DNA of 64,000 nt, taken from positions 62,001 through 126,000 of the forward strand of contig JAIXOL010000024.1 in assembly GCA_027486845.1 (NCBI GenBank), given 5' to 3'. Within the stretch, counting starts at the first letter, position 1. Each line of letters begins with the position of its first letter. The DNA is from Cytophagaceae bacterium. GTDB lineage: Bacteria > Bacteroidota > Bacteroidia > Cytophagales > Spirosomataceae. Below, in pieces: positions 51,690 to 60,769 of the stretch. The position numbers and the translations under genes were made by a program. The notes below the pieces were generated by a model. That model did not search any database. It was not told the origin of the DNA and saw only the letters and a program-made list of their open reading frames with translations.

Positions 51690-52340
51690 ATGAATGCAGA
51701 TATGATACATAGTCAGTTCGAAACCAAATTTTATGAGCAATTGGATACTTTTCTCCAACTGCACGGATTTGGTTTTCTGCCTGATCAAAAGCAGTACCGC
51801 AAATCTACACAAAACGGATTTCAGAATATAATTTTTTCTATTTCAGAATCACAAAATGTATTTTGGGTTGAAGTGAATTTTGGCGTAAGGTTTGAATTTG
51901 TCGAGCAAATAGCCCAGCAATTCCTCAACAATAGTTTTGGTTATCGGCCAGCAGCCAATACCTTAGTGATAAGCATTGGTAAATTTTTGGAGAAAAAATA
52001 TTTTAGATTTAAGGTAAGTAACGAAGAAGATTTTGATAAAGTTACGCAGGAAATTAGAAGCTTTTTTGAGGAAAAAGGATTTGCGTTTTTGAAGACTGCC
52101 GACTCCTTAAATTTTATTGAAGAAACCATAAATGACTCACCAACGATACCTTGCCGATATTTGTATAATCAAATACATCGGTGTTTTAAAGGAATAGTTG
52201 CTGCAAAAATAAACGACAACTGCAATTTTGCAACGATTACGAATATCTATCGCCATTTTCTACTCAAAAATGGAACTGAAGAAGATTTGTTGAGCTACGA
52301 ACGACTCATCTCATTTTTGCATCATTATAATGCGAATTGA
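51690..52340 (+). CDS. Hypothetical protein (DUF4304-like N-terminal region, low certainty)
   Basis: Full ORF; FETKFYEQLDTFLQLHGFGFLPDQKQYRKSTQNGFQNIIFSISE. Confidence 0.55.
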   Translation: MNADMIHSQFETKFYEQLDTFLQLHGFGFLPDQKQYRKSTQNGFQNIIFSISESQNVFWVEVNFGVRFEFVEQIAQQFLNNSFGYRPAANTLVISIGKFLEKKYFRFKVSNEEDFDKVTQEIRSFFEEKGFAFLKTADSLNFIEETINDSPTIPCRYLYNQIHRCFKGIVAAKINDNCNFATITNIYRHFLLKNGTEEDLLSYERLISFLHHYNAN

Positions 52341-52507
52341 AAATTAATTCTAAAAATGAACCACAAAGTGGTTTAAAATGAGTAGCCGTAGGGTGTAACC
52401 TTCAAGTGAAAATTAGGGTATTTTAATTTTAAGGCACGAGGGAGGAAAGTTTCAAAAGCACAAAGTTACATTTATTTTGTCTTTGTGCCTTTGAAATTAA
52501 TCTTCTT

Positions 52508-53287
52508 TTAAAACCGATACCCAAAATTAAATCCAAATCCACGTAGGTTTAAGTAATTTAACGGGCGTACATTATCAATCCTTACACCTTGATTATCAAC
52601 TACTAAACCTAAGTATTCTTCATTAATTTTAAACGTTGTAAGAATTTTATCTCTCAATCGAGTTCTGAAATCAACATCAAACCCTTCAAGATTTTGGTTC
52701 GATTCTCCGTGTACACTTACTCTACCAAAATGAGCTCCAATGATATAACAATCGAAGGTAAAACGATTGCCTAGACGAAACTGATGCCCGACCATCAAAC
52801 CCGCAGTAGTTGTTTTCAACTTAGTATCAACTGGTAGCTCTAACCGAACGGGAACACCTCTATAATCAGTATCTATAAATACTGGCAAATCACCTTTAAA
52901 ATTATTATATTTTGCAAAAACCGATAAATAAGTACCAATTGGAGCTTGTTTTTTGCCTAAGTAAAATCGTATCTCAGGTGTAAAATGAAAAAGTCCGATA
53001 GTTGCTGCTTCCTTTCTTACATTATCAAAACTTATATACTCTACTTTATCATCACCATAATTAATATATTTATCGAAGTATTGAACGTAAGGAATTCCTT
53101 TTTTCGGACGATAACCCGTACCCAAAGCTAATGAAAAACGCTTGCCAAAAACCGCTTCATATTGAACCGTAACAGCACCCAATGCAGCAGCAGAAAGATT
53201 TACTTTCAGTACTTTACGCTTTTCTTCTTGGGCAAAAGAATGAATTGATACAAGAACAAAAAAGAAAATTCTAAGGCTTTTTTTCAC
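52508..53287 (-). CDS. DUF3575-like outer membrane beta-barrel protein
   Basis: Signal peptide; LKVNLSAAALGAVTVQYEAVFGKRFSLALGTGYRPK; terminal FGFNFGYRF. Confidence 0.65.
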   Translation of the reverse strand: MKKSLRIFFFVLVSIHSFAQEEKRKVLKVNLSAAALGAVTVQYEAVFGKRFSLALGTGYRPKKGIPYVQYFDKYINYGDDKVEYISFDNVRKEAATIGLFHFTPEIRFYLGKKQAPIGTYLSVFAKYNNFKGDLPVFIDTDYRGVPVRLELPVDTKLKTTTAGLMVGHQFRLGNRFTFDCYIIGAHFGRVSVHGESNQNLEGFDVDFRTRLRDKILTTFKINEEYLGLVVDNQGVRIDNVRPLNYLNLRGFGFNFGYRF

Positions 53288-53386
53288 AATTTAGTATCTA
53301 TATAACAGTCGCATCGGCAAACTGTTGTTATTGAAATTACGTTTTTAAGAAACAGGTTGCAAACCTGTTCCACATTCTTAACGAAC

Positions 53387-54409
53387 TTAACCAACTTTTC
53401 TGATATTTTTCTCAAATTCAGTCAAATGCTCATCCGTAAAATCAAGGTGAGTTACAAATCTCACTAGGTGCTTTCCAAATACTACGCACCCGATATTTTG
53501 TTCTCGCATCTTTGCCACGAAATCGCTTGCCAAAATAGTCTCTGGCAATTCAAAAATCACAATATTAGTATCAATCGGATAAATATTTTTTACGAACGAA
53601 AGTCCTTCTAATACTTTACCGATTTGTTTAGCACGAGCGTGGTCTTCTCGCAAACGTTCGATATTATTTTCTAAAGCATAAATTCCGGCAGCAGCCAAAA
53701 ATCCTGCTTGTCGCCAGCCTCCGCCCATTACTTTACGAAAACGACGAGCCTTTTTGATAAAATCTTTGTTTCCTAAAAGTAAAGAACCAACAGGGCAACC
53801 CAAACCTTTCGATAAGCAAATTGAGATAGAATCGAATAGTTTCCCATAAATTTCTGGACTTTCATTGGTTTCTACTAAGGCATTAAATAACCTTGCTCCA
53901 TCAAGATGCAGTGGCAAATTCTTTTCCTCACAAACGACTTTAATTTGCTCAATATCAGATAGTTGATAATAGCACCCACCCCCCTTATTCATCGTATTTT
54001 CGAGCGAAACTAAACCGGTAGTTGGTTGATGAATATCGTCAGGATTATTGATTGCGTCACGCACTTGTTGAGCATTCAGTCGGCCTCTATCACCATCTAA
54101 AAGTTTCAAAGATGAAAAAGAATTCAAGGCAACTCCCCCACCCTCGTATAAATAAATGTGTGAATATTTATCGCAAATAACCTCGTTTCCAGGGTGAGTG
54201 TGCACACGAATCGCCAGCTGATTTGTCATTGTACCTGAAGGACAAAACAGTGCGGCTTCCATGCCAAACATCTCGGCAGTTTGAGCTTCCAAAGCCAAAA
54301 CCGTAGGGTCATCGCCAAAAACATCGTCACCAACTTCGGCCAAAAACATGGCTTCTTTCATGCCCTTGCTGGGCTTCGTAACAGTATCGCTTCGTAAATC
54401 AATAAACAT
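53387..54409 (-). CDS. ltaE: Low-specificity threonine aldolase (GntG-type PLP aldolase)
   Basis: MFIDLRSDTVTKPSKGMKEAMFLAEVGDDVFGDDPTV; LHLDGARLFNALV; CLSKGLGCPVGSLLLGNKDFIKKARRFRKVMGGGWRQAG. Confidence 0.93.
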   Translation of the reverse strand: MFIDLRSDTVTKPSKGMKEAMFLAEVGDDVFGDDPTVLALEAQTAEMFGMEAALFCPSGTMTNQLAIRVHTHPGNEVICDKYSHIYLYEGGGVALNSFSSLKLLDGDRGRLNAQQVRDAINNPDDIHQPTTGLVSLENTMNKGGGCYYQLSDIEQIKVVCEEKNLPLHLDGARLFNALVETNESPEIYGKLFDSISICLSKGLGCPVGSLLLGNKDFIKKARRFRKVMGGGWRQAGFLAAAGIYALENNIERLREDHARAKQIGKVLEGLSFVKNIYPIDTNIVIFELPETILASDFVAKMREQNIGCVVFGKHLVRFVTHLDFTDEHLTEFEKNIRKVG

Positions 54410-54482
54410 GGCTTGAGATAAAGGTAAATTTCTTTGCAAAAGTCTAAATTTTTAAGAAATTTTACGTTATAAATCTTGAAAA

Positions 54483-54550
54483 TAGTTATTGGTTATTGGG
54501 GAATTGGTTACTGGGAAACTGGTTATTGGAAAAACCAATAACCAATTCTC
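54483..54550. repeat. Palindromic TTGGTTATTGG / CCAATAACCAA repeat cluster, left of the four-helix bundle gene
   Basis: ttattggttattggggaattggttactgggaaactggttattggaaaaaccaataaccaattctc. Confidence 0.8.
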
Positions 54551-54556
54551 AAAAAA

Positions 54557-54943
54557 TTATTCTTCATCTTTGGGCTTTTTAGCTCTTTTAAGATAATTGA
54601 TATAACCATTTAGCAATTTTCCGCAAGAATCTATCTTAGATTTAAAAGTCAATAGTTCTTGTTCAGAAATATATTTTTCATCAAAAGCAGTAATTAGATG
54701 TTCTAAAGTTTCAGTTAAAGAACCTCTTGAAGTTCGACAAAACTGAATATTTTCTTTGAAATAATATCTACCATAACCTTCAGCAATACAGGCAGTTACG
54801 CTTCTTGAGCTGCGAAGGATTTGGTCAGAAAGTTTAAATTTTTCCTCAATTGGAAAATTAGTTTTCACTAAATTTGAAATATTTATTCTAAGTTGACGAC
54901 ATTCTTTATAAACCTCTAAATCTGTAAAATTTAAATAATTCAT
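54557..54943 (-). CDS. Four-helix bundle protein (S23/IVP-like)
   Basis: MNYLNFTDLEVYKECRQLRINISNLVKTNFPIEEKFKLSDQILRSSRSVTACIAEGYGRY motif typical of the family. Confidence 0.88.
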   Translation of the reverse strand: MNYLNFTDLEVYKECRQLRINISNLVKTNFPIEEKFKLSDQILRSSRSVTACIAEGYGRYYFKENIQFCRTSRGSLTETLEHLITAFDEKYISEQELLTFKSKIDSCGKLLNGYINYLKRAKKPKDEE

Positions 54944-54954
54944 TTCTGGCAATT

Positions 54955-55080
54955 AGCTATTGGAAAACTGGTTATTGGAAAATTATAAGATTTTGCAAAT
55001 ATACAAATACCATCAAGTAACCAATAACCAATTCCCTAATAACCAATAACCAATTCTCCAATAACCAACCAGTAACCAAC
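54955..55080. repeat. Palindromic CCAATAACCAA repeat cluster, right of the four-helix bundle gene
   Basis: ggttattggaaaat ... gtaaccaataaccaattccctaataaccaataaccaattctccaataaccaaccagtaacc. Confidence 0.8.
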
Positions 55081-55086
55081 AAAAAA

Positions 55087-55551
55087 ATGGCAATATTCAA
55101 CCTTACCGTAAACGGAAAAAAAACTAAAGTAGATGTCGAGCCTGATATGCCGCTACTTTGGGTTGTGCGTGACTTCGTGGGCCTAAAAGGCACAAAATTT
55201 GGCTGTGGAATAGCTCAGTGCGGTGCTTGTACAGTTCATGTGAATGGAGAGGCAACTCGTTCGTGCCAAATTCCAGTTTCTTCGCTTGCCAAAAACGCCA
55301 AAATTACAACCATCGAAGGAATTGGCGAAACGCAATTGCACGCTGTTCAACAAGCTTGGATTGAGGAGCAAGTTCCTCAATGTGGCTATTGCCAATCTGG
55401 ACAAATCATGTCGGCGGTGGCTTTATTGAAAACAACGCCCAATCCAACTGATGCAGATATTGACACTTATATGAGTGGAAATCTTTGTCGCTGTGGTACT
55501 TATGACCGTATTCGCAAAGGAATTCATCGTGCAGCAGAAAGTTTAAAATAA
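55087..55551 (+). CDS. iorA: (2Fe-2S)-binding subunit of molybdenum hydroxylase (isoquinoline 1-oxidoreductase alpha-like)
   Basis: [25 protein letters not shown] and [16 protein letters not shown]...[16 protein letters not shown]. Confidence 0.93.
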   Translation: MAIFNLTVNGKKTKVDVEPDMPLLWVVRDFVGLKGTKFGCGIAQCGACTVHVNGEATRSCQIPVSSLAKNAKITTIEGIGETQLHAVQQAWIEEQVPQCGYCQSGQIMSAVALLKTTPNPTDADIDTYMSGNLCRCGTYDRIRKGIHRAAESLK

Positions 55552-55604
55552 GTCCACCGTCGATAGTCCGCAGTCAACAGATTCTTAACTTTTAGTCTAA
55601 GAAA

Positions 55605-55940
55605 ATGAGTAATATTCCCTTTATTACACAAATCATCAAAGTTGAGCCTTTCAAAATTACCAGTTTATGGAATATTGGCGAAGCGAGAGTCAATGATTTT
55701 GAAGACGAATTTAATGAGCCAAACAAGCATGAAGCTTTTTGTCAATTAGCTGACTATGACATTTTTAAATATGTTTCGATTGGTGATGTAGGCACTTTGC
55801 AGTGGGTAAATTTACCAATAACGATTACCTTCGCCCAAGAAAAAATGACATTGCCATTTGATTTAGACCCGATTGTTTTATACGAAAAAAGTCAACCCAT
55901 CTCTAAGTATCGTTTGGTGCAAACCAATGAACTTGTTTAA
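55605..55940 (+). CDS. DUF2442-like small protein between iorA and iorB
   Basis: Two-part pattern ITSLWNIGEARVNDFEDEF...FCQLADYDIFKYVSIGDVGTLQWVNLPITITF...DLDPIVLYEKS. Confidence 0.5.
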   Translation: MSNIPFITQIIKVEPFKITSLWNIGEARVNDFEDEFNEPNKHEAFCQLADYDIFKYVSIGDVGTLQWVNLPITITFAQEKMTLPFDLDPIVLYEKSQPISKYRLVQTNELV

Positions 55941-55955
55941 AATACTTAAAAAACT

Positions 55956-58172
55956 ATGGAACATATAGAAAATAATTTTATCGAAAAAGCCACATCTGGG
56001 GATTTAGGGGCTACCTCACGTCGCTCATTTATTAAAACTGGCTCACTTACGGGAGTCGGTTTGATGGTTGGGCTTAATTCTTTCGCTAAAGAAAAACATC
56101 CTAAAAAGATTTCTCATACCGACCCAAAATCGGCAGTTCTCGACCTAGAAATCAATCCTTTTATCATCATCAGCACCGATGGAAGCATTGCTTTGATTAA
56201 TCCTCGCCCCGATATGGGACAAGGCTCTACGCAAGCCGCACCTTCGTTGATTGCCGAAGAATTGGAAGTCAGTTTGGATAAAGTAAAACTCATCCAATCG
56301 GGTGGGCAAGAAAAATATGGTAGCCAACAATCGGGTGGAAGTAGCACTGTTCGTGGCTTGTGGACTTCGCTCCGCAAGGCTGGTGCAGCGGCCAAAGAAA
56401 TGCTTATCGAAACTGCCGCCAAACGCTGGAATGCCTCAATATCAGACTGTTACGCCCAAGAAGGCAAGATTTATTTGAAAAATTCTGATAAATCATTCTC
56501 TTTCGGCGAATTAGTTGATGATGCTTCAAAACTACAAGTTCCGAAAAATCCGAAACTCAAAGACCCGAAAGATTTCAAAATTTTGGGAAAATACAACAAA
56601 CGTCTTGATGTGCCTGAACGTGTTACAGGAAAAGCTGTTTACGGAATCGATATCGAAGTGCCAAACATGGTTTATGCATGTATGCAGCACTCGCCAACTA
56701 TTCACGGAAAAATCGTTTCTATTGATGATAGCGAAACGTTGAAAGTGAAAGGTGTTTTGCAGGTAATTAAAACCAAAAGACCAATGCCGCACCGTGGAGC
56801 AGATGCAGTTGCAGTAATTGCAACAAATTGGTGGGCAGCTCTCAAAGGTAGAAAAGCCTTGAAAGTTACATGGGATAACGGCGATTTAGCTAAAACCATG
56901 ACAACCGATAATTATTTTGCGGCAACTTACGAAGCTGCCAAAAAAGAAGGTATCAGATTCGAAGAAAAAGGCGATTTCAATGCGAAATTTGCTAATGCCA
57001 AGCAAAAACTGGAGTTTAATTACGAAACTCCATTTTTGGCTCATGCTCCAATCGAGCCAGAATGTGCGGTTGTGCATGTAAAAGATGATGGTACGGCCGA
57101 AGTTTGGGCACACGTACAAGGCCCAGATGGTGGCTTGGCCGATGTTTCGAGAGCATTGGGAATCAGCAAAGATAAAATCAAATTCAATGTTCCGTTGCTT
57201 GGTGGTTCGTTTGGTAGAAAAGCTTACCACGACTATTTGAACGAAACTTGTTTATTGGCAAAAGAATTGAAAAAGCCTGTAAAAATGATTTGGACGCGTG
57301 AAGATGATATTACGCAAGGGCCATATCGCCCAGGAATGCTGAGCCACATGCAGGGCTTTGTTGATAAAGGCAAAATCACTGGTTTTCATCACCACGCCAT
57401 TGGCGAATCAATTGTTGGTCAAGTATTTGGAGGTTTAGCTCCTGACGAATCTGACCCGTGGTTATCGGGTGAAATCAGCACTGAAAATAGCAAATATGAG
57501 TTTCCTGTTTCAAAAATTTCTTGGACAAACGTAAAAACTGAAATTCCTATCGTTTGGTGGCGTTCGGTTTATGCCTCAAATTTTGGTTGGGGACAAGAAT
57601 GTTTCATTGACGAATTAGCTCAGTTGGCAGGAAAAGACCCGCTACAAGCCCGTTTAGACTTAGTGAAAGATGCTCGCTACCGAAAAGTACTGGAAACAGT
57701 TTCCGAAAAAGCCAATTGGAAAGAAAAACTCGGAGCAGGACAAGGCAAAGGAATAGCCGTTTTTGCTTCGTTTGGTAGTATTTCAGCTTGTTGCATTACG
57801 GTTACAAAAGATGGAGCGGGTGTAAAAATCGACAAAGTTGTGTCGGTACTCGACTGCGGATATTATGTAAATCCTGACAACGTAAAAGCCCAAACTGAAG
57901 GAAATATTGTAATGGGTATTACAGCGGCAATCAAAGGTGGAATAACGTTTACAAATGGCGTTTGCGACCAAACCAATTTTCATCAGTACAACGTCATGCG
58001 ATTGAACGAGGCTCCAAAAATGGAAATTCATATTATTGACAGCGGCGAAAACCCTGGTGGAGTTGGCGAGCCTGGTTTACCGCCAATTGCCCCAGCACTC
58101 GGTAATGCGATTTTTGCAGCAACTGGCAAGAGAATCAGAAAATTACCTTTTGATATTGCTAATTTGGGGTAG
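55956..58172 (+). CDS. iorB: Molybdopterin-binding aldehyde/isoquinoline oxidoreductase large subunit
   Basis: Twin-arginine leader [107 protein letters not shown]. Confidence 0.95.
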   Translation: MEHIENNFIEKATSGDLGATSRRSFIKTGSLTGVGLMVGLNSFAKEKHPKKISHTDPKSAVLDLEINPFIIISTDGSIALINPRPDMGQGSTQAAPSLIAEELEVSLDKVKLIQSGGQEKYGSQQSGGSSTVRGLWTSLRKAGAAAKEMLIETAAKRWNASISDCYAQEGKIYLKNSDKSFSFGELVDDASKLQVPKNPKLKDPKDFKILGKYNKRLDVPERVTGKAVYGIDIEVPNMVYACMQHSPTIHGKIVSIDDSETLKVKGVLQVIKTKRPMPHRGADAVAVIATNWWAALKGRKALKVTWDNGDLAKTMTTDNYFAATYEAAKKEGIRFEEKGDFNAKFANAKQKLEFNYETPFLAHAPIEPECAVVHVKDDGTAEVWAHVQGPDGGLADVSRALGISKDKIKFNVPLLGGSFGRKAYHDYLNETCLLAKELKKPVKMIWTREDDITQGPYRPGMLSHMQGFVDKGKITGFHHHAIGESIVGQVFGGLAPDESDPWLSGEISTENSKYEFPVSKISWTNVKTEIPIVWWRSVYASNFGWGQECFIDELAQLAGKDPLQARLDLVKDARYRKVLETVSEKANWKEKLGAGQGKGIAVFASFGSISACCITVTKDGAGVKIDKVVSVLDCGYYVNPDNVKAQTEGNIVMGITAAIKGGITFTNGVCDQTNFHQYNVMRLNEAPKMEIHIIDSGENPGGVGEPGLPPIAPALGNAIFAATGKRIRKLPFDIANLG

Positions 58173-58195
58173 TGAAAGAATAAAATCCAATTATT

Positions 58196-58417
58196 ATGAC
58201 TATAGATATAACACCCAAAAAAGGTATTAGTTACGTAACTAATAGTGCAGGAAAAAGAACTGCTTTGATGCTTGATCTCAAAAACAAAGTCATTCGTGAA
58301 TTAGCCGAGGATTTATTAGATAACTTAGCTATCATCGAACGTCAAAATGAAACAAGTCGTCCTTTTGAAGAGATTGATAGTGAAATTTTAGCTAAAATAG
58401 CTCGTAAAAATGGCTAA
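58196..58417 (+). CDS. Putative antitoxin of a RelE/ParE-type module
   Basis: 73-aa ORF overlapping the downstream toxin ORF by 8 nt. Confidence 0.65.
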   Translation: MTIDITPKKGISYVTNSAGKRTALMLDLKNKVIRELAEDLLDNLAIIERQNETSRPFEEIDSEILAKIARKNG

Positions 58418-58667
58418 ATATACAATTTCTATCAAGAAAAGTGCTGAAAAAGAATTAAAAAAACTATCAGCAGAGATGTATTTGAGAGTCAAAAAGGGTA
58501 TTTTAAATCTTGCCGAAAATCCTCGTCCAAATGGTTGTAAAAAGCTAAAAGGAAAAGAGTCGTATCGAATTCGTGAAGGAAATTTTAGAATCATTTATGA
58601 AATAGAAGACGATGTTTTAATTATTATGGTTGTTAAAATCGGGCATCGCAAAGAAGTGTATGATTAA
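58410..58667 (+). CDS. RelE/ParE-family toxin
   Basis: YTISIKKSAEKELKKLSAEMYLRVKKGILNLAENPRPNGCKKLKGKESYRIREGNFRIIYEIEDDVLIIMVVKIGHRKEVYD. Confidence 0.92.
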   Translation: MAKYTISIKKSAEKELKKLSAEMYLRVKKGILNLAENPRPNGCKKLKGKESYRIREGNFRIIYEIEDDVLIIMVVKIGHRKEVYD

Positions 58668-58703
58668 TTTTTGAGTAACGTTTTTTGTTACCAAAATCAA
58701 TGT

Positions 58704-58745
58704 TAAGCGTCTAAGAATTATAAACTCTTAGACGCTGTTTTTTTG
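58704..58745 (+). terminator. Repeated terminator hairpin, copy T1
   Basis: aagcgtctaagaattataaactcttagacgctgttttttt; preceded by the small dyad GTAAC...GTTAC (58675-58691). Confidence 0.85.
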
Positions 58746-59269
58746 CCCTATGAATTTGAAATTGCTGTTTTAGAAATAGGACAATATCAATTGGCAAATT
58801 TGTGAACAGTTAAAAAGCTGATTATCAACTATTGATAACTTGGTGACTATCGTCCGAGGATTATTAAATAAATAATTTAACTTATAATAATTACTTGCGT
58901 ATAATTCGCACATTTGAAAATAAAACACAATTAGTTGCGTCTATTAACTTGTTGGTGGCTACGGCATATGAATACTAATCAAAATAAATTTGGAAAATAT
59001 GAACGCATAGGATTTAAGATAAATAATAATCTCATATTCAGAAGAAGAGGTAAAAAAATACTGAATGAAATTGAACTTAGAAGTGCTGCACTTTGTGGTC
59101 AAACATAATATCGCTTAAATTACAAACAGGACATTTATTGGAAACTCATACAAAAGTAGTTAGAAGAGCCTCTTGAAAATTTAGGACTGAAAATGTCATG
59201 AAATATATCACTATTAAATAATTTCTTGGTGATTAATTGGTAAAAGTGAATTTATATTAACTTTGCTTC

Positions 59270-60139
59270 ATGGAAGCATTGTACACAGACGACCAAATAT
59301 TTATTCCGATAATCTCGGATTATGGTTTTAAAGCCACTTTTGGCAATGAAGCCAATACGCTTTTCTTGCGTAAGGCTTTGCAAGCACTTATCAATTCAGA
59401 AGTACCTATAAAAGAGGTAAAATTTGACAAGAATACCTTTGAAGGTATCACACAAGATAGCAGAAGTGGGATTTTTGATTTAGCCTGTACTGACGAAAAT
59501 GATAACCATTTTATAGTAGAAATGCAGTATGGCGATGCACCGTATTTTGTTCAACGCATGAAATTTTATGCTTTGCATAAATTTAACGCAATGGTGAAAC
59601 GAGGCAAATTTGACTACGGAACGTTGACAAAAATATATTGTGTGGCTATTTTAGCGAACGACATTCTACCCTATCCACAGTTTCATTCAGTTGCGAACTT
59701 ACAAAATGAACAAGGCGAACTTATTGACAACCAAATGACGTTTATTACGGTAGAATTAGATAAATTTACCTTGCAAGAAGTTGATTGTCAAACAGATTTA
59801 CAAAAGCTGATTTATACAATGAAAACGATACATACAGTAACACAGACAACCCAGTTTCCAAAATTTTGGGACGAAGCTTGGCTCAAAGTAGCCATTGACG
59901 AACTGGACAGCCGTAAAATGACACCTGATGAAAAGGCGTCATTGGAAATTCTAATTGCGAGAAATGCTGAATCAGTAAAAGCTGAGAGTAGGAAAATTAA
60001 ACAAGCTATTGACATAAAAAACATTGAAACTGTTACAAATGCTTTAACTATGGGCTTGACAGTAGAACAGTGTGCAAAATTAGCAAATGTTTCCGAGGAC
60101 TTTGTTTTATTTGTTAAACGACAGCTTTCTACAAACTGA
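59270..60139 (+). CDS. Rpn-family recombination-promoting nuclease / PD-(D/E)XK transposase-like protein
   Basis: FIPIISDYGFKATFGNEANTLFLRKALQALIN; FDLACTDENDNHFIVEMQYGDAPYFVQRMKFYALHKFNA; C-terminal AKLANVSEDFV. Confidence 0.9.
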   Translation: MEALYTDDQIFIPIISDYGFKATFGNEANTLFLRKALQALINSEVPIKEVKFDKNTFEGITQDSRSGIFDLACTDENDNHFIVEMQYGDAPYFVQRMKFYALHKFNAMVKRGKFDYGTLTKIYCVAILANDILPYPQFHSVANLQNEQGELIDNQMTFITVELDKFTLQEVDCQTDLQKLIYTMKTIHTVTQTTQFPKFWDEAWLKVAIDELDSRKMTPDEKASLEILIARNAESVKAESRKIKQAIDIKNIETVTNALTMGLTVEQCAKLANVSEDFVLFVKRQLSTN

Positions 60140-60141
60140 GC

Positions 60142-60396
60142 ATTACGGCGGCAATCAAAGGTGGAATAATGTTTACAAATGGTGTTTGCGACCAAACTAA
60201 TTTTCATCAATACAACGTCATGCGATTGAATGAAGCTCCAAAAATGGAAATTCATATCATCGACAGCGGCGAAAACCCTGGTGGAGTTGGCGAGCCTGGT
60301 TTACCGCCAATTGCCCCAGCACTCGGTAATACGATTTTTGCAGCAACTGGCAAGAGAATCAGAAAATTACCTTTTGATATTGCTAATTTGGGGTAA
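60142..60396 (+). pseudogene. Duplicated 3' fragment of iorB
   Basis: 255 nt aligning without gaps to 57918-58172, with 10 differences counted by eye; encodes the same C-terminus ([42 protein letters not shown]). Confidence 0.95.
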
Positions 60397-60419
60397 TATT
60401 TTACAAATTATAAAAACCT

Positions 60420-60476
60420 GTTACTTCTTGTAACACTAAGCGTCTAAGAATTAAAAACTCTTAGACGCTTTTATTT
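60420..60476 (+). terminator. Repeated terminator hairpin, copy T2
   Basis: GTTAC-ttctt-GTAAC then aagcgtctaagaattaaaaactcttagacgcttttatttt. Confidence 0.8.
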
Positions 60477-60653
60477 TGCCCAATCAAAAAGAGAATTTTG
60501 ATGTTGCTGTTTAACTTACCTATTACTTGGCTTTTTGCTCAACAAAATTCAGAAGTAATTATATGAGTTATAGACGCTACTAAGATAAAGGATTCGTATA
60601 TTACTAAGTATGCACTAAAAAATGAAAAACGATTTCAAATTAAAGAATTTGAT

Positions 60654-60661
60654 TATATTTG
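60654..60661 (+). promoter_or_regulatory. Candidate Bacteroidota -7 box upstream of the RT leader
   Basis: TATATTTG matches TAnnTTTG; no convincing -33 element seen. Confidence 0.35.
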
Positions 60662-60664
60662 TAA

Positions 60665-60769
60665 CGAGTTTGAACTGTGAAACTGCGGTTCAGTATAATA
60701 TGAAAGGTAATTATTACACAGAAAGAGAAGTCGTACGGCTTCTCTTTTCCGTTTTAATCAATTTATAAA
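60665..60769 (+). ncRNA. Candidate structured leader / msr-msd-like RNA upstream of the RT
   Basis: Two hairpins: TGAACTG-8 nt-CGGTTCA (60671-60692) and AAAGAGAAG-tcgtacgg-CTTCTCTTT (60722-60747), ending directly before the GTG start; possible 7-bp a1/a2-like pairing TTGATTA (60649-60655) with TAATCAA (60755-60761). Confidence 0.35.

Noticed and set aside
54483-55083. CRISPR array
   Set aside because: The repeats are short, palindromic, irregularly spaced and have no unique spacers of constant length; no cas genes nearby.
58968-59108. 46-aa ORF MNTNQNKFGKYERIGFKINNNLIFRRRGKKILNEIELRSAALCGQT upstream of the Rpn gene
   Set aside because: Short, no recognised family, no support for translation.
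60230-60433. ORF 60230..60433 (+, 67 aa) and the parallel ORF 58036..58230
   Set aside because: Same alternate-frame reading in both copies of the iorB 3' end; explained by the duplication.
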